Notes: generated by a model from the letters alone, not told the origin. A stretch of DNA of 64,000 nt from Cryptomeria japonica (GCF_030272615.1 NC_081415.1:263116925-263180924), one strand, 5' to 3'. Positions 25,239 through 37,519 are shown, counted from the stretch's first letter. Numbers and translations are program-made.

Positions 25239-25900
25239 CTAGCCTACAATCCCTCTCTCTATGATCTCTATGGTGACACCACAAATAGAAAAACCTTGGT
25301 TCTTAGATATCTCTATTTGTTGCAACCAAATTATTTTATGAACACATAACCTTACTACCTTTGGAATTTTCTTTATAGCAATGATTTTGATTCTAGTGAA
25401 TAAATATGAATCTCCATTAAGCAAATATACATCAATTTTTGTTATAGTCCCCAAAGATCTTCTGATTTTCTCTGGGCATTCCTCATACCAATAATCTTTT
25501 GGTATATTATATAATCTAATCGAAACAGGACCTTCATAAGGATTTAACACAACAAGGTTAAAATTTGGAATCCATTTTTGCATATATAACAGATTCTCCT
25601 TCATCATCCATAGTCCTCCTTGAAGGATTTTTTCCTATCCTCTTGATTGACAAAAATGACAATGAAAAAGATTTTTGGCATAAATTTAATAATAAAATAC
25701 ATTCTCCATGCTTCTTTGGCCCATCTTCTAATATTCTCCCTTCCATTTTTTGGCCCTATAGACCTACATATAATATCAAATTCTTTCATTAACTCCCTAT
25801 CCTCCTCTACCTCTTCAGATAGATTTATCAATTGTGCATTGTCATGTTCTCTTTCCTTTCGCCATCCCTCTTCAAGCCCAACTTCTCCTGCTCCAGCCAC
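25239..25900 (-). pseudogene. LINE ORF1 (RNA-binding, DUF4283-like)
   Basis: Frame pieces 25900-25604 and 25607-25239 join by a frameshift near 25605. The phrases IRRWAKEAWRM, YMQKWIPNFN and SIRLYNIPKDYWYEE match the N-terminal domain of plant L1 ORF1 proteins, which bind element RNA. The zinc knuckle expected after it is not recognisable (SICGVTIE only). 24673-25238 is the degraded rest of ORF1. Confidence 0.75.
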
Positions 25901-25985
25901 TATTTCGTCATTATCGTTATTTTCCCTCTCCTTCTACAACTCCGTCATCCTCCCCTGTGTTTTTATGTTTCTATTAAACTATTAA

Positions 25986-27813
25986 CCAAAGCAAAAAATC
26001 TATTGAGACTATATTATTATTATTATATTATTATATCATTGTATTTTTATCCTATATTCATTCCAATAGATTATCTTATCAATGGTGGAAATCTAATGAG
26101 AAGCTTCGATGAATTGAATTGATTGAGATAATTACGACTTCAACTAGTTGCATGATGGAGATAGAAAAAAATGATTTATTAGTTTAACTTTGAGTGGGTG
26201 GGAGTTGAGAGGTGGAAGAGAAGATAAAATAAAAATAAAATAATAATAATTTAAAAAAATATATAAAAACATTCATGCATTTAAGTGTCACAAACACGTC
26301 AAATTAAATGCTTCTAGTTTTTATTGATGCACATTTTTGCATCCATATGTGAGTATAATATGCCTTCGACGTATTGACAGATAATTGTGCATGTATTTGA
26401 AGTTTTTAATTCATTAATTATGATTATATCTTTTTCTAAATTTGTCAATGAATAATTATCTATTATATTGTATAGTCATGCCTATAATTTGTTTCAATAG
26501 ATTGTTTTGTGTTAATGATATATTTTGGTGCATCACTTTTTAGTATATTTTTTATTTTTTGTATTTTTCTTTCTATTTTCACACACAACCAAAAATTGGC
26601 CCATTTAAAAAAAAAAAGAATCTTTCAATCTTGGAGGTCATCTTATATTCTAGGTCGCTAACTACAATACTTTCTCTTACTAATATTACTCTTTGCATGT
26701 CATTGCTATTGAGCACATCTAAACAACAACAAATGTAGTTACAATGTCTAAGTGTCTAATTACCAACGGTCACATAAAAATGATAATAATATATAGCTAT
26801 GCACGTTGTCATATAGGTTAACTTTTGACATCTTACTAAAAATATCATTTATGCTTTCTAAAGAATAAAAAACACCAAAACAAATGTAATTAGAAGATAT
26901 CCATCATAAGTACAATAAATAAAACAAACAAATAACTACCCAATTATAACATAAACCACCTTTTAATGGGATTATCTAAAGTATCATTTCAAAATTACAA
27001 AAAACACACAGGGTAAAAGTACAATATTGTGTCACGTTTCAAGTCAACTTATGAGCAAAATTCAATTTATTTTTCTAACTAAAAATTAATTTTAGTCAAA
27101 CATATGCTCTATATAGATTCATTATATATAAGTTATATATGGACCACAACTTTTCCAATTGGAAGTGTCTACTAGATGTATATTTTATATCTCTTTGGTC
27201 GAATTACCAAAAAAATAATCAAGAATATAGTCAGGGATAATAAGATAATTAGAAAGTTATCAAATATGAGTAATATAATGAAAAATAATTAATAGCGATG
27301 CAAGTTAACATTTTAGGATTATCAAGGAAACATTTTCCATCTAAATTTTACAAAGAATATAAATTAAAAATAATTAATAACTATTTTAATTGTCACATAA
27401 AAAATATTGACAAATTATCTAAAATGTCATTTCTAGCATATTAACAAATCATAATTTAAATTGCTAAAACAATGTCACATAAGCTAACATAAGATATCTT
27501 TTAATATATTGTCTAGAATATCATGTGTATATTATCAATAAATATAAGATCATGTCACTTATCATGCAATGGTAATTTAACATGTGAGACGTCTATTTTA
27601 ACATATTATAAATCTTGCATTAGTTTTTTCAAGCGAGAGATGTGTTTTTTATATCTTCTAATTTTTATTTCAATCATTTAGGAAGAAGACAATCTAAAAG
27701 TTGGATATCATCTACATCTAGAGAGACGTTATTTTATGTTGATTCAATTCTTATTATTATCTCTCATATACATTTTTCTAAAAAATTGTCAATAATTAAA
27801 GTATCATAATTAG
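25986..27813. other. AT-rich stretch without a gene
   Basis: I see no coding frame, no clear repeat family and no regulatory site I could defend. A (TTA)-rich patch lies near 26010-26040. Confidence 0.6.
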
Positions 27814-29220
27814 TGTAGACACCTAAAAGTTGTACAATGAATTAAGTGAATTTTATTCATTTACTTATTCTTAATTCTTCCAAGTAATTAAATTAAGATT
27901 TAATTAATATACCCTTCTTCTATCTATGCCATTTTAATTAAATTCACATTTAATTAAAAATATCAATTTATTCCCTTTCCCATTTTAATTAAATCTATAT
28001 TTAATTAAAATCTCATTTGCATTTAAATAAATGTAATTTTATATAAAAATCCCCCCACTTGCAAAATCCTACAAATGCAAGTTGCAACCACAATTGAAAT
28101 AAATTAATTTTATTTTAATTAAATTCCCCTCCACCCACTTGCAAAATCCTACATCTCCCACTTGCCTCTCTAAACCCCCTTCTAGATTCTTCTAATCACT
28201 TCTAAATTAGCCTAACCCATCTCCTAAATATTGTCACATCCCTAAGCAAAGGGAAGTCACTTCTCAAACCCTCAAAGTCTTTGAAAACCATTAAAGGCTT
28301 TATGTCTTCAACAAGTTAACCTTGAAAATCTTCCAAACCGTTAATGGTTAACTCAACCTTCTTACATGGTTAGAGACTTTTTGCCTTACTCAACCTTCAT
28401 CTAACCCAAGGGTCTCATCAAGCATTCATTGCTTTGACCATGGTTATCCCTTTAACCCTTGCACAAGAGTTTACCCCTTGGATAAAAGCATTATCCATTA
28501 GATAACCCTAACCTAACCTTAACCCTTACCTCCTAAGGTAACCTTCATGTCTTCTCAAGCATTTAATGCTTCTTACATCTCCTCTCAAGCAGTCTCTTGT
28601 TGATAATTGTCACTATTTCATTGGTGAGAATTGTAAACATGGATTGATTAACTTTCAATCCTGGCCCTTGATAAGATTATCCAATCTTGACCATCCATTG
28701 CCCTATTTTCCTTATAAATAGAGCCCATTCCTTCTTCAAAACAATCAAGTCTTTGTGCATCAAACTTATAGTCTCATAACATTAAGCATATTATCTCTCT
28801 TTGATATAATATAATTTTAGATCATTTTGATAGCATTATAATCTTAAATGTATCATGTTAGCTTCATCTTAGTATCATTTTCATACTAGTCCATGCTTCA
28901 TATCAATATCTTGCATCCTATCATCATCTAGTTTCATATCTAAATCATCACTAGGATCTTGGTTGCATTCCATTTAGATCTTAGAAACATTTAAATCTCA
29001 TTCTTTAGGTTGTCATCTTAAAGAATCAAGTGCTCTTCCAAGATGAGAGCCACCTTGAATCTTGAAGATCCTTGGAGATAGAGGAACATGGAATGATTTT
29101 AAAGAGTTTAGATTCATTTAACTTACTTTGTTTGGATTTCTAGCCTCTAATGCAATGTTTCATGTGTATGTTTGAATTGTTTTCTCCTCTTGCAGGTTGA
29201 TACCACATTTCCAGCATACA
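27814..29220 (+). repeat. Probable 5' LTR
   Basis: It starts TGTAGACACC and ends CCAGCATACA, four bases before the primer site. A second copy was not found, so the limits rest on TG/CA ends, the TATA box and the primer site. Confidence 0.55.
28713..28721 (+). promoter_or_regulatory. TATA box
   Basis: TATAAATAG in the second half of the probable LTR, followed by a C/T-rich stretch, a usual plant TATA context. Confidence 0.55.
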
Positions 29221-29224
29221 TTTA

Positions 29225-29242
29225 TGGCGCCCACCATGGGGC
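29225..29242 (+). other. Primer binding site
   Basis: TGGCGCCCACCATGGGGC begins with the TGG needed to pair with a tRNA CCA end and resembles primer sites of plant Gypsy elements that start TGGCGCC. The tRNA is not assigned. Confidence 0.65.
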
Positions 29243-29299
29243 ATAACCCCATTTATCAAATCATTTTTGATCCAGGACTAACTTTGCAGGTATGCGGAA

Positions 29300-29560
29300 A
29301 ACTTGAATTAGTGCATGGATACCATCCTTTAGCGCATCTGGTCTATCCTTTAGCACATCCCGCTCACTGTTTAGCATGTTGGACCTAAAAATTAGTGCAT
29401 CTGACCTTAACCTTAGCGCATATCACTTCTGCTAATTCCTGTAAGCCTCAGCGCTTTAAAACATTAGTGCAACGCATCCATGCAATGACGTTGCACATCT
29501 GGGTTTTTGGCTAGAGCATTCTGTAGTGCATCTAGTCTGCAAATTAGCGCATATCAGACA
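29300..29560 (+). repeat. Cluster 1 of dispersed TTAGCGCAT motifs
   Basis: About ten copies of TTAGCGCAT or close variants (TTAGTGCAT, TTAGCACAT, CAGCGCTT) occur at irregular 20-40 base spacing. The variants TAGTGCAT and TAGCACAT are the two single-step CpG decay products of TAGCGCAT. Confidence 0.7.
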
Positions 29561-31219
29561 CAGAGAAAAACAAAATTGTAACAAAGATATAAGATTAGAC
29601 TTGTAGAAGTCCACCTTGAAAATTATTATTGCTCATTAGTTTTTATTGTAGCTCACTAACATTTGTTTGCAGGGTTGGGAGATTCCATTTTACTAAGTTT
29701 AAGCTTTTGATTGAATTTTTTTATTTCTAACTTTGTGAAGTTAGTTATTTAAAGTTTTCTTCATTTCCTTATTAGTAAAATTGAGCTCATTTTACTTTTG
29801 GGTAACTTAAAAAGAACAACAAACAAAAACCTTACCTTACTTTCATAGGAAGAGAAAACACTTCATTTTTGGGGTTTTAAAAAGAACAAGACAAACTCTA
29901 TTTTTGTGAAGATTTAAAATGAACATCACCATCCTTTGGTATCTAAAAGGATCCATTTTTTTTTTTTTTTTGCATAAGTTAAAGAACCTCATTTTTCCAA
30001 ATTCTAGATAAAGCAAAAGAGGGAAATCCTTTCCCTACCAAATTCATTTTGTTGACCATATTGAAGAATTTGCTTTGTTGACTGGGATTGGTTTACTTAG
30101 ATAAGAAAATCATTGATTTGAGAGTGAAAAAGAACACCATACCTTTTTGGAGCAACATCTCCCAATAGAAGTTAGCAAACAACTGAATTGTGAGGTTAAA
30201 AAGAACCATTTTGTGCCTTGTCTCGAAAGTGGAAGGTATATGCTCTCCCCTTAACTGGGTGACCAAAAAGCTAAACCATTCTTACGCTTTCAGTATTTCA
30301 AGCATTTAAAACCTTTAGCAAGATTTCCCTCCCGAGTTTCTCTTAGAGCGTCATTTAAATGGTTGGTGAGAGGGGAATGATCTAAGTGGGCAACGACTTT
30401 ATCGCCAAGTGTTCCAACCCACTATAATCAAAAGTGGACGTTGACGAAAGTCCCTTCAACATTTTTGCTCAGCGATTAACCTTCCCCCAGTATCTTTACG
30501 ATACATAAAGCCTTTGTTCTAAAGGTTGGAAAGCCTCCTGAGGGAGTTTATCACTAAAGACCAAACAGAAGCCTGATTAAGAACCTTGGCATTAGAGACT
30601 TTGAATCAAGTCAGTCACCAAACATTGGCAATGTCATCGTGCAAGGGTGGGGAAGAATTCGCCTCCAAGATCACTCACCATATATCTCCCAAGATAACTA
30701 CTCAATTGTGAAGCAATTCACTTTGATTTAATTTCTGGTAAAAGGCAAAAAAATGGGTGCCCCCTAGGGGGTGACAAGGCTATTTGAGTTGACAGAGTAC
30801 TGAGACTAGTGGGCTATGATATTGTCAATGACCTTTGAATAAAGAGTCTATCTGATGTCTCTTTTGTTGTAAATCAAACCCGTGATAACATCGGGGATTT
30901 GAACACATCCTCAAAAAGAACATACACTCAATGTTTAGGATTAGGATGACCATTTTCTTCATGTGTGCTATGTATTCTTGTCACAAATGTTAAAATATCT
31001 TGCAAAGTATCCAACAATCAAACTCAAAAGTCAATTCAAACAAGGAAAAATCATAAAGTGGAGAATATTTCCAAATCCAACAAGATTAGGGAAATATCAA
31101 ACCAAGTGATCAAGAGTTTATCTATTCGACTTAGTAAGCTTGAGTATCCAAAACAAAATCATCTTTCAAAATCACAAGTGTTAAAATTCAAAAACAATGG
31201 AAACAAAGAATTCAAGACA
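29561..31219 (+). other. Interior of the LTR derivative, no gene
   Basis: The stretch has no convincing frame. An interrupted theme of aaaagaaca(a/c) words (near 29810, 29880, 30128, 30918) is visible, and a T17 run near 29949. Confidence 0.5.
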
Positions 31220-31545
31220 GTTAGCGCATAGGAGCAACATCCTAGCGCGTAGCAAACATTCAATAGCGCATTTGCACTAAAACCTAGCACTTTCATCACT
31301 CAACTTAGTGCACAATCAGTATCATACCAGTAAAATTTTAGGTAGTGCTTGTCAACATCAATCTAGCACATTTAGACATCAACGTGGCACATTCAGGACA
31401 TATCATAGCGCTTTCAATCCAAACAATAGCACGCAATCAGAACATATTAGTGCATAGGAAAGACAACATAGCACATTGTGAACATCCTATAGCGCATCTT
31501 GAACATTCTTTAGCATATTCAGTCTCTATCTTAGCGCATGATCAA
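31220..31545 (+). repeat. Cluster 2 of dispersed TAGCGCAT motifs
   Basis: Around fourteen copies of TAGCGCAT or its variants (TAGCGCGT, TAGCACAT, TAGTGCAT, TAGCGCTT, TAGCATAT) recur about every 20-30 bases, often after a word like catc or aaca. Same motif as in cluster 1, 1.7 kb away. Confidence 0.7.
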
Positions 31546-31953
31546 TATTAGGGAAAAACAAAGAGCAAATTAGTCACTTTGGGAGATTTTTATCAACAGT
31601 TTCAAATACCCTTTCGGGTCCCTTAGCAAATCCAACAACAAAACTTCGAAAAGATCATTAGTGAGAAAATTCTCAAATCCAACAAAACACTCTTAGAATG
31701 AGTTTTCAAATCATCAACTAGCTTGAGATCAGACTTCATCCAACAAAATTAAAGAGTATCAATACAATGATCAAAGGTTCCTATCAAAACAATACCTAGT
31801 TAGGTCCTCAAGTTGTCAAATCAAGTTTCCATATCGGGAGACTTTATCCATATCATTTGACACACTTTGTCATGGAGGCGAATCAAACTAAACCTCTACT
31901 TGATAAAGTAAACTTGAGTATTCAAATCCAACATCAACATCAACATTGATCAT

Positions 31954-32655
31954 TTGTGTGTGACCACTCCCCACATTTTGAGAAGAAGAAGTCTTCATCA
32001 AAAGACTAAGTTAAAGAAGAGACAACCTAGTCCTCGGACCCTTATCAAAAGGAGTAAATTTCTCTACATCAACCTATCAAAAACATCAACTTTTATCATT
32101 CGTATGACCATTCATCATCAAACCAAGAAAAAGGAAACTCAATCAAAGGAAATGAATCCTAACCTAAATCAAGATCAAGATATTATGGCTCTCCAATCTA
32201 ATCCCATTTTTTATCAGGATCCCACCTATCAAGAAGCTTATGATGATCCCCTAAGATTTTGGTATTCCATCCATGAGGATCCCTTTTATCTCAAGAGCAG
32301 AGTCCCATTCAACATCCACCTCCTAAGCAAAATCATTATATCCCTTCCATCTCCTTCATTAATCTAATTCCAAATCAAGAGGAAAGTACAAACTCAAATT
32401 ATCCTACTCCAAGTTAAGATCAAGATCAAGGAATCCTTTCATCCTCCAAATCTATCTTAGGTCCTTTTATTCCAAAGTCAAACTTTTCATCCTTCAAATC
32501 CATCTTAGGTCCTTTCATTCCAAATTCAAACTCTCCACCCCTTCCATCCATGTTGGGTCCTTACCTTCATCCATCCACCAATCCAACACCTCAAATGATC
32601 CATAAGAAAGATCAACAAAGGAACACATCTTTGAACTTCTTTCAACCCTCTATCT
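31954..32655 (+). pseudogene. Weak gag-like frame in the LTR derivative
   Basis: From 31954 a frame of 137 residues ends at 32367; inside it, from ATG 32152, QDPTYQEAYDDPLRFWYS looks protein-like. After a frameshift near 32330 a second frame (stop at ~32420) continues into a 16-residue repeat built on KSILGPF and ends near 32655. The product is not recognised; a gag remnant is the simplest reading given its place after a primer site. Confidence 0.3.
32447..32590 (+). repeat. 48 bp repeat, three copies, in frame
   Basis: Three copies of about 48 bases centred on atcttaggtcctttcattcc. The period is 16 codons and the frame is kept, giving repeated SILGPFIP-like segments. A fourth, weaker ggtccttatgtccc lies near 32703. 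Confidence 0.65.
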
Positions 32656-32899
32656 AAACATCTTTCCAAAAATATTCTTCCATCATTTCCTTTATCTATT
32701 TTGGGTCCTTATGTCCCAAAATTTGATTTCCTCCATCTCTTCATCACTTCTTGAGTTGTGTACCAACACTCATCCTGAATACATTTCCATCTATCCTCAC
32801 ACAAATCTTCAAACATTCTATCTATTATCCAACACCTCTTTTCTATCCTTCAATCCCTATCATTCAATCCTTTGCATAAAATCGTCATCTGTGAAATAG

Positions 32900-33837
32900 G
32901 AATTTATGTCATTTTGTCACACACTTGCCCATGCTCGATTATCATGTTCAGTCCTTTTCCTAGATATATATTCATGAAACGCTTCAAAATATGAGGTTGT
33001 TCCTCTTTAACATTTTATTTTGGTTGGGATACACACTCAATCCATAAAAGAACCACTTATCATATCTTGGTACTGACATCTTTTGATTACTATATCTCAT
33101 ACGCTTAATAGATTGCTCTAAACTATTGTGATCTCTTAAATTGAAGACATGGCTAGTGAAAAATCTAAAATCTTGCTTCAGCACCACTGTAATTATCAGA
33201 CCCACATAAGTTTCATCAATTAAAAGCCAATGCAAGAAAAATAAAGAGAAAAAAAAATTATATCAAAATATCAAAAGCATGAACAAAAAAGAAATATCAA
33301 GAAAAAAAAAAGCAATATCAAAAAGCTTGGCTATGGGAACATGCGAATAACTCCATTGGGGCTATGGATGCCTGGATGGAAATGGAGCAATATTTGTAAG
33401 ATTACAACGATAACCTCATTGAGGCTATGGGTGCTCGATGGCAGCGAGGCTCTATCCATGATGCTTTTGAAGCCAAGATAACTCATGTAGCTAGCCATGC
33501 TGGATTCTGAAGATTATAATGATCATATGATCCGAAATGACCCCTTTTGCACACACATGGGTAATCAAAGACTAAGTACCTTGATCCAGTTTGGGATTCT
33601 TCTTCCCTTTTGAGTCTACTTCCCAGTCACTAGATATGTTCAGTTGAATTTTCCAGAGGTTCTAAGTGTGGGTTGGGTCTATATCTTTGAAAGTTCAAGA
33701 ACACTTATTCAGATGGTGCTAAATGCTGTGACAATCTTACATATCACCTCTTTGCAAATGGAAACCTCTATGCTTGGGGGAAAAGTTCATCCACTCTATT
33801 CTTCCTACCATATCTCCCATATTTTCTAATCCATACC
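32900..33837. other. Interior of the LTR derivative, no gene
   Basis: An A-rich patch (33238-33320) with caatatcaaaa/gaaatatcaa words; otherwise no feature. Confidence 0.4.
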
Positions 33838-34215
33838 TCTTATCCTATCTATTCATTGATTCTATCATCCAGTACTATCTACGATCTTGCTTCGCTTTAT
33901 CCATACCATCTATCCTATCTATTCATTGCTTCTATCATCCAGTGCTATCTACGATCTTGTTTCACCTCATCCATATCCTCTAATCCATATCCCTTATCCT
34001 ATCTATTCATTGCTTCTATCATCCAGTGCTATCTACGATCTTGCTTCACCTCATCCATATCCCTTATCCTATCTGTTCATCGCTTCTATCATCCAGTGCT
34101 ATCTATGATCTTGCTTCACCTCATCCATATCCTCTAATCCATATCCCTTTTCCTAACTATTCATGTCTTCCATCATATATTTCTATCTATGATCTTGTTT
34201 CTCCTATCCATATCC
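33838..34215 (+). repeat. Tandem array of about 70/86 bp units, five copies
   Basis: Units share tatcctatctattcattg, tctatcatccagtgctatct, acgatcttgcttcacctc and atccatatcc. Copies 2 and 4 carry an extra 16 bases (ctctaatccatatccc) that copies 1 and 3 lack. Copy 5 is most diverged. Confidence 0.85.
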
Positions 34216-34539
34216 CCTTTTCCATCCTTGATCATGATCAAAACTATGAACACAAAAAATCCATTTCCACCTCAATGGTTCAGTCATCCATTCATAATGT
34301 TCCTTGTCTTGATATACATTGGGGCAACCAAATACATCTTTCTTCTAATCCAAAAAAAATATCAAAATATCAAAATATCCAAAAACTAAAAATCAAAAAA
34401 TTGACAAAATCAAATAAAAATTGAAAATCAAAGCATGAATGCATGGCCCATCCATCAAATCAAATCAACAACAGGAAAACTCTCAAAATATGCAATCAAA
34501 TTGAACAAATGTCTTGTTAATCAATTCATTACTTGAAAT

Positions 34540-34812
34540 CAACATCAACATCAAACATGCCTTATACAGGGATAGGTACACTCGAAACCAGAAAGATCGG
34601 TCTTATATGGGGTACTCACTCTTCAAAACCAGACATTCCTATCAATCATCGAGTCTTGATAATCAACCCATCTATCAACATCAACATAAACATGTCTGAT
34701 ACAAGGATGGGTACACTCGAAACTAGATAGATTGGTCTTAAATGGGGTATTCACTCTTTGAAACCAAACATTCCTATCAATCATCAAACCAATCAAAATA
34801 ATGACATAGATC
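34540..34812 (+). repeat. 135 bp direct duplication
   Basis: ggtacactcgaaac occurs at 34575 and 34710, and the surrounding words (catcaacat, ttggtcttaaatggggta, acattcctatcaatcat) keep the same 135 base offset. It shares cttatacagg and aaaccaga words with the array at 35945. Confidence 0.8.
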
Positions 34813-35944
34813 AATATGAGTGTTGGATTTTATTCTAGTTAGCCTTATCTTTATCAATTGATGGCAGTACATGTTTCAGAAATCATATTGTACATATCAT
34901 ATCCACCCATCTGAGACATCACCAGAAATTCACAAATGCTTATCAATCCTGGACATACTTAGCATAGTCACTGTCCTTGGTTTATTTGAATTAGTTATCC
35001 AAATCATTTCCCACCATGGCTTGGTGATCAGCGTACATATCCATATTGAAGTAGTATCAACAACAAGGGGCAAAATCCTGACCTCGCTCAGGGCATTTTG
35101 CCTTCAATATTTTCAACATCAGACCAAACACGTAGCATGACAACAAGGATCAAAACAACCAACAAATGACAAACGACAATGCAAGAAGGCTAAACATCAT
35201 GGAATTAAACTGACTAGAACTAAACAAAGATCTATTTGCAAGATGTTTTATTTGACAAGAATACATTCCAAATAGCATGCATGCTTACTTATGGTTGTTA
35301 ATTTTTGCTTATCATATCTCCTAAGTAACTCGAGGATGTCTTACGATTAGAGAAGCAAGGAAGGAATGTGATGTTTCATTTGTCTTGTATTTGTGAGTGA
35401 AGTCTTTTACCATGCAAATTGTCCTATGAAGAAATCAGGTGGCATATCGTTGATGACATTTTGGATTTGTATGGGACAAAGGTTAACTCTTGTCTATTTA
35501 TGCAAGCAACACTCAAGTCGTCTTGGTTCAATTATACCTCAACGCTTGTGTCGTCTTACAATATCAAAATCCATGTAAGTTATACTCAGGTTGTTATGGT
35601 TCAATTATACCATGATGCTTGTATCAACTTTCAACAAATCAAGGCTCGATGATGAAAACAAAGGAAGCACCGGCACTTTGATCACAATAGATGGCAACAT
35701 TGAGAATGAGAATGCATATTAAGCTTTGCATTAGCTGCACATCATTATCATCTTAATCTTGCATTAGGTTGCACATCATTTTTCTTGCATTTAGTTACAC
35801 ATCATTATCATTATCATACATCTCATTTTCAAGATATATCTCACATCTCATAAATCAAAGCAATGCATCATCATGGAATCTATCACATCATCATGGAATC
35901 TTTCTTCACTTGCATATCTTCATCATTATTCTGAACTATCTATC
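34813..35944. other. Interior of the LTR derivative, no gene
   Basis: No convincing frame. A partial duplication of about 70 bases can be seen (ggttcaattatac at ~35526 and ~35600). Confidence 0.4.
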
Positions 35945-36265
35945 ATGTCTTATACAGGTTGTCTCTTTCTTGAAACTAGATGTTTTGATAAGCTCTTATA
36001 TAGGAAATATCATTCCTGAAACTAGATGTTTTGATAAGCTCTTATACAGGATATATCATTCCTGAAACTAGACATTTTGATCAACTCTTATACATGATAT
36101 ATCATTCCTGAAACCAGATGCTCGATCATCCATGTCTTATACAGGTGGTATCATTCCTGAAACCAGATGCTCGATCATCCATGTCTTATACAGGTGGTAT
36201 CATTCCTGAAACCAGACGCTCAATCATCCATGTCTTATACAGGAGGTGTCATACCTGAAACTAGA
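35945..36265 (+). repeat. 46-49 bp tandem array, seven copies
   Basis: The word cattcctgaaac(c/t)aga and its variants recur at about 35965, 36011, 36057, 36103, 36152, 36201 and 36250. Early units are 46 bp; later ones are 49 bp and carry gctcgatcatccatg instead of ttttgataagctc. Confidence 0.9.
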
Positions 36266-36524
36266 CTTGATCATATATTAACTCTCTTTAATGTATATTT
36301 ATTTTGCATTTTATAGGTGTTGTTAGGGGATCAAATGTCCTAGATTGATAATGTCACTCACTTGGCCATCAATTTTGGCCTAGAAAGCTATATGGTATCA
36401 TATTTTTCACAACTCTTTTCATGTAATCTTTTGATTGAATATGCAAGTCATTTAAATTTAGATTTGTTAAATTATATTTAATATTATGTACTAATATCTC
36501 TTGTGTTAATTTTGTTTCTTTTAG

Positions 36525-37334
36525 GGTACCCCACACGTGTCTAGGACACCTCCATGGCGAAAGAAGTCCTCAAAGATGCCTAAATGTCAAAAGGTAATTA
36601 AACACGTTTTTAATTGACAAAATTGTTTGAAAAGGTTGAAATTGTCTTAATTGGAACTTGTAGATTGATTTTCTTTTTTGTCTCTTTTATATACAACGAC
36701 AATTGGGATTTGTAGAACTGATGAATTCACCTAATACACCAGAGGATCAAGAGAGGGAAGAGGTATGTATCTCTACTTTATTTTCTTGATTTGATGATTA
36801 TATTCACATGTACATGTGAACTTTAGATAAATTTTAATCTTATCATTTTTCATACAGGAAATAGCCATAGTTGCTTCATCAATGGTGAGCCCTCCCAAGT
36901 CTACTGAAGAAGCATCCCAGGCTCCGGTACACTTTTGTTCTATATATTGCATATTTTTAGTGTTTTTGATCTATATATGTTATTACCTTGTATTAATTGT
37001 ATTTAACCTACAATACTTATCATTGTATTAATTGTATTTAATCTTATCATTTTTCATATAGGAAATAGTCAGAGTTGCTTCATCAATGATGAGCCCTCCT
37101 AAGTCTACCGGAGAAGCATCTTAGGCTCCGGTACACTTTTGTTATATATATTTTAGATTTTTAGTGTTTTTGATCTATATATGTTATTACCTTGTATTAA
37201 TTGTATTTAACCTACAATAGGCCCCTTCTCAGTTTGGGCATAACATGGATCCTCTCAAGTTCCATTTTAAGAGGATTCATATGTCTAACAAGGCAACGAA
37301 AGAAAAGATGGTAGATCCCAGATCAGGAAATGAG
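36525..37334 (+). pseudogene. Exon-like module of unknown gene, one exon duplicated
   Basis: Four or five short segments are each bounded by plant-type splice signals: 36525-36593 (ttttag/gtaatt), 36716-36762 (tttgtag/gtatgt, less sure), 36858-36926 (catacag/gtacac), 37062-37130 (catatag/gtacac) and 37221-37334 (acaatag/gtaatc). Four have lengths that are multiples of three (69, 69, 69, 114). The two middle ones encode nearly the same 23 residues (VASSM.SPPKST); the second has a stop. The product is not recognised. It may be the tail of a transposon gene or a host gene fragment, lying just outside the Tat element. Confidence 0.35.
36837..37219 (+). repeat. 204 bp tandem duplication of exon plus intron
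   Basis: 36837-37040 and 37041-37219 match closely, including atcttatcatttttcata, the whole 69 base exon-like segment, and the following intron up to tgtatttaacctacaata. The unit holds one exon and its downstream intron. Confidence 0.88.
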
Positions 37335-37519
37335 GTAATCTACAATTCAATTGAAAAGAAATTATAATTGAATATATAGTTATGTTGATAATTGTGAACT
37401 ATTTTGTATAAAATGATTCTAACTTGGCTTTTGAATTGTGGTTGTGCAACCATCTATAGAGCTACATACTGCATCAAAGAGGCTCCATTTGATGATCCAC
37501 CACAACTATAGTATCATAT

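Larger units (their letters stand above)
20395..25900 (-). mobile_element. L1-type LINE, decayed
   Basis: Pieces of both L1 open frames occur in the right order on the minus strand: ORF1 (25900-25239), endonuclease (24672-24043), reverse transcriptase (23342-22323), zinc-binding region (21500-21297) and RNase H (21069-20395). Unlike the LTR elements here, its frames are shifted several times as well as interrupted by stops, so it is older or decays differently. Ends are not fixed: a T10 run near 19899 may be the reverse complement of the poly(A) tail, but no target duplication was found. Confidence 0.88.
27814..36500 (+). mobile_element. Large LTR derivative, 5' LTR and non-coding interior
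   Basis: A probable 5' LTR (27814-29220) with a TATA box is followed four bases later by a primer site TGGCGCCCACC. The interior has no protease, RT or integrase. It holds a weak gag-like frame (31954-32655) and several different tandem repeats. That is the plan of a non-autonomous large retrotransposon derivative. No matching 3' LTR is present; the element was probably cut off by later insertions, or its other end lies outside the window. The right limit given is approximate. Confidence 0.5.

Noticed and set aside
33774-34424. Several overlapping frames with SYLFIASIIQ repeats
   Set aside because: They are translations of the 70/86 bp tandem array in different frames. Unit lengths are not multiples of three.
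35945-36265. CRISPR-like array
   Set aside because: Whole units repeat with no unique spacers; this is plant DNA and a tandem repeat.
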